Source: B120-G9 sp034659895
GTDB lineage: Bacteria; Zixibacteria; MSB-5A5; GN15; FEB-12
Reading direction: 5' to 3'
DNA: 8,233 nucleotides
Assembly (NCBI GenBank): GCA_034659895.1
Contig: JAYEIF010000223.1
Location: 1-8,233, forward strand
The position numbers were made by a program, and so were the translations under genes. The notes below the pieces were generated by a model. The model ran no database searches, was not told the DNA's origin, and worked only from the letters and a program-made list of their open reading frames with translations. Every line of letters begins with the position of its first letter. Within the stretch, counting starts at the first letter, position 1. Shown piece after piece: positions 6,775 through 8,233 of this stretch.

Positions 6775-6831
6775 AAGACAACTAGAACATTCAGGTTGTC
6801 TTGACAACCCAATATCTATAACGCTTATTAT
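6775..6831 (+). promoter_or_regulatory. Candidate promoter with overlapping inverted repeats before the YihY-type gene
   Basis: AAGACAAC (6775-6782) pairs perfectly with GTTGTCTT (6795-6802) across 12 bases. The second arm also pairs with what follows, giving GGTTGTCTTGACAACC (6794-6809; 7-bp arms, 2-base centre). The centre and right arm contain a consensus -35 box TTGACA (6801-6806). TATTAT (6826-6831) is a 5/6 match to the -10 box at a 19-base spacing, slightly long. Three alternating GACAAC/GTTGTC half-sites around a -35 box are what a repressor operator would look like. Mutually exclusive hairpins in a read-through transcript are the alternative. Confidence 0.45.
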
Positions 6832-6841
6832 CAAGTGACAT

Positions 6842-6858
6842 AACTTTCAGCGAAAGTT
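6842..6858 (+). promoter_or_regulatory. Perfect hairpin in the ribosome-binding position of the YihY-type gene
   Basis: AACTTTCAGCGAAAGTT forms a 7-bp stem with an AGC loop, ending three bases before the ATG at 6862. It occupies exactly where a Shine-Dalgarno should be, and no GGAGG-like motif is visible. It could limit translation initiation. If the transcript begins inside or beyond it, the hairpin would not matter. Confidence 0.4.
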
Positions 6859-6861
6859 GCT

Positions 6862-7770
6862 ATGACCTCTGACGATAAAAATAACAAGCCAATCTGGTTT
6901 TTCCATCCGCCATTGTATTACTCAATCCGGCAATGGTTCCTTCATTATTTCGGCGGGTTGTACAATCGAATCGAAGAACACCATATTTTTCTGCTGTCGG
7001 GCGGGTTGTCATTTTCACTGTTTGTTTGCATGGTGCCGGTTATTCTGGTAATGTTTGCTGTGCTGGGGGCTATTCTGGAACGAAGCATTCTTAAAAACGA
7101 GATAACTATCATAATTTCTCGTATTATTCCCTATGAAACCTATAGCGAGACTATTAAACAGCTTATCTTAAATAGTATCGAGGATTTTCGCGTTTATCGC
7201 AAAGTGGCGGGGATTATTGGCGCGGGCGGTCTGCTGTTTGCCGCCAGTAGTTTGTTTTCAAGCATACGCACTATTCTCAATCAGGTTTTCATCAGCAATA
7301 TCCAGAAACACGCTCTGGTAGGTAAACTTCGTGATTTTGGAATGATTCTGGCTGTGATGGTTTATGTTGTGTTTTCGATTACCATCCTGCCAGTGCTGGA
7401 AATTGTCAAAGATTCTGCAACGAATATCGAGCTTCTGCAATTTCTCAAGCTAAGTGCGATGGAGCGGTTATCATTTTCTGTTGTGTCGTTTGTTTTTGTT
7501 TTTTCGGTTTTCTTTGCTCTGTATTATTTGATACCGTATGAAAAACTTCAAAAGCGGGTCGTGGCTTTGAGCGCATTGTGGGCTGCCGTCTTGTGGGAAA
7601 TAGCCAAGCAGGGCTTCGGGTATTACATCACGCACGTAGCGACAATCAAGGCGATTTATGGCACCTATGTATTTTTGATAATTGTTGCGTTCTGGTTTTA
7701 TTACTCATCGATAGTGTTCATCGTAGGCGCCGAGATAGGCCAGCTATTCCGAGAACGAAAAAGGGAATAA
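6862..7770 (+). CDS. YihY/BrkB family inner membrane protein
   Basis: This integral membrane protein has 302 residues, a typical length for the YihY/BrkB (UPF0761) family. It has about six membrane segments: 47-73, 116-134, 158-182, 204-226, 232-252 and 266-291. Family marks are the LSGGLSFSLFVCMVPV stretch (45-60), GGLLFAASSLFSSIRTILNQVF (122-143), a Pro-Tyr before the conserved ALWAAVLWEIAKQGFGYY region (238-255), IYGTY (265-269), and the closing GAEIGQLF (289-296). These proteins were once annotated as ribonuclease BN; that assignment was later withdrawn, and their molecular role is still unsettled. The ATG at 6862 is the first start after a stop codon at 6841. It has no visible Shine-Dalgarno and is preceded by a hairpin. 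It appears to be a single-gene unit, separated from the previous gene by 159 bases with its own promoter-like site. Confidence 0.92.
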   Translation: MTSDDKNNKPIWFFHPPLYYSIRQWFLHYFGGLYNRIEEHHIFLLSGGLSFSLFVCMVPVILVMFAVLGAILERSILKNEITIIISRIIPYETYSETIKQLILNSIEDFRVYRKVAGIIGAGGLLFAASSLFSSIRTILNQVFISNIQKHALVGKLRDFGMILAVMVYVVFSITILPVLEIVKDSATNIELLQFLKLSAMERLSFSVVSFVFVFSVFFALYYLIPYEKLQKRVVALSALWAAVLWEIAKQGFGYYITHVATIKAIYGTYVFLIIVAFWFYYSSIVFIVGAEIGQLFRERKRE

Positions 7771-7843
7771 AGGGGGGAAGCTGCCAATGCTCTGGAATGA
7801 TTTGAATGTCAATAATACGGCGGGAGAGAGATTGAAATTCCAT

Positions 7844-7936
7844 GTAGCGGGTGGCTTTATGCTGACGTGCCTGTCGGCGCACAGGAAGTGCGCCGTGGCG
7901 TGTCGCCAGTCCCTCGACTCCGCTCGGGATGACACA
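7844..7936 (+). repeat. Composite dispersed repeat, copy 2 (partial)
   Basis: Bases 7844-7924 are the reverse complement of 1-81 with five substitutions and no gaps. The copy goes on with CGGGATGACAC, a region that lies beyond the window edge for copy 1. It lacks the AATAATTAG-containing end of copy 1. Its main hairpin is GGCGCAC (7876-7882) / GTGCGCC (7888-7894), 7 bp with loop AGGAA. Here a C at 7894 pairs with G7876, whereas in copy 1 the same outer pair is broken (A31 against C49). GGCG/CGCC (7897-7900/7904-7907) forms a second stem. Confidence 0.85.
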
Positions 7937-7964
7937 AACCAGTCTGTAGTTCAGCCATAGTTTA

Positions 7965-7986
7965 TCAGTCCGCCTCGGTGGGCTGA
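7965..7986 (+). repeat. Ten-bp hairpin between repeat copies
   Basis: TCAGTCCGCC (7965-7974) pairs with GGTGGGCTGA (7977-7986), ten pairs including two G-T wobbles, around a 2-base turn. Wobbles make an RNA structure more plausible than a DNA-binding palindrome. No promoter, U-tract or known RNA family is recognised. It may be another unit of the dispersed repeat family. Confidence 0.4.
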
Positions 7987-8112
7987 CTTGCCAACCGATT
8001 CCACCGTAAGGGGCTGGTGGGTATGTTACAAGAATATGTTTTTTAACAGCTTGCTGATCTCTGCGAAGTTTACGTGTGCGTCATTTTGTTGTTTGCAAGG
8101 TGTTATTTAGGG

Positions 8113-8192
8113 CTTGTTGAATAATTAGTTATTATGTACCACAATCTCCCCGCCTTTGGCGGGCGCGTAGCGGGCGGCCTTGTGTCGCCCGT
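8113..8192 (+). repeat. Composite dispersed repeat, copy 3 (internally deleted)
   Basis: It starts with CTTGTTGAATAATTAG and follows the reverse complement of 156 down to 15, with three substitutions and two gaps. It lacks the 21 bases found at 81-101 and a 41-base block (23-63, or equivalently 26-66). The second junction reads CCTTGTGTCGCCCGT, where GTG is shared by both edges of the missing block. The hairpin CCCGCC-TTT-GGCGGG (8150-8164) is kept. After 8192 the similarity stops. Confidence 0.85.
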
Positions 8193-8205
8193 TTCTATAC
8201 ACACA

Positions 8206-8220
8206 CCTGTCTGCGACAGG
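8206..8220 (+). repeat. Short hairpin at the right edge
   Basis: CCTGTC (8206-8211) and GACAGG (8215-8220) form a perfect 6-bp stem with a TGC loop. The same arms occur in the 21-base segment special to copy 1 (81-86/92-97), with a different loop. It is followed by GC-rich sequence running out of the window, so it is probably the start of another repeat unit. Confidence 0.45.
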
Positions 8221-8233
8221 CAGGGCGGAGACA

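Larger units (their letters stand above)
7771..8233. other. Gene-free right end made of repeats and hairpins
   Basis: No reading frame here has coding character. The stretch 7771-7843 after the YihY-type stop shows nothing recognisable. It is followed by repeat copy 2 (7844-7924 and onward), then about 170 bases of mixed sequence with two stem-loops (7965-7986; CCACC 8001-8005 with GGTGG 8016-8020), then repeat copy 3 (8113-8192) and a further hairpin (8206-8220). The GC-rich repeats alternate with AT-rich DNA around 8020-8140. Confidence 0.7.

Noticed and set aside
6554..6838. Plus-strand reading frame of 94 codons across the end of the M1-like gene
   Set aside because: Most of it is an out-of-frame shadow of the M1-like gene, and the remainder crosses the structured promoter region. 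It has no protein-family signal.
7744..7935. Minus-strand reading frame of 63 codons beginning MSSRAESRD
   Set aside because: It is a translation of repeat copy 2 running into the end of the YihY-type gene. GC-rich dispersed repeats commonly open such frames, and nothing supports coding.
1..8233. Whole block as a composite transposon bounded by inverted repeats
   Set aside because: The end repeats are non-coding and unequal, no transposase or integrase is inside, and the enclosed genes look like ordinary chromosomal genes. The inverted arrangement is worth noting, but it does not make a mobile element.

Overview
The window reads as an ordinary bacterial chromosomal segment. It has moderately AT-rich coding DNA, short intergenic gaps and two translationally coupled gene junctions, and its two ends consist of GC-rich, hairpin-forming dispersed repeats. 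The mix suggests a Gram-negative, possibly uncultured lineage of the FCB/Zixibacteria kind: an S41 peptidase with a long C-terminal tail, exported M1-like protein, and mosaic repeats between genes. That placement is an impression from gene style and was not tested by phylogeny. No rRNA, tRNA, CRISPR array or transposase gene was seen.

Layout. Positions 1-156 hold a composite repeat ending just past the stop codon of a minus-strand exported carboxyl-terminal processing protease (159-1970). A gap of about 340 bases separates it from a divergent plus-strand set of three genes joined by 4-base start/stop overlaps: a membrane protein with a degenerate signal-peptidase-I domain (2314-3108), a HAD-family phosphatase (3105-3773), and an O6-alkylguanine-DNA alkyltransferase (3770-4261). 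After a structured 180-base spacer comes a 752-residue exported protein with an M1 aminopeptidase fold (4444-6702), and then a YihY/BrkB-family membrane protein (6862-7770). The last 460 bases carry no credible gene. They hold two partial, opposite-orientation copies of the left-end repeat plus further hairpins.

How the genes fit together. The intact enzymes are the Ctp protease, the HAD phosphatase and the alkyltransferase. The signal-peptidase-like and M1-like proteins keep the frame of their families but appear to have lost every recognised catalytic residue I could align. Both therefore look like pseudoenzymes of the cell envelope. Four of the six genes are predicted to act at or across the membrane. 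No single pathway links all six, and the three-gene overlapping set is the only strong operon.

The most notable points are the two apparent pseudoenzymes, the mosaic repeat with traceable 21- and 41-base indels, and inverted repeats at the promoter-like regions of the last two genes.
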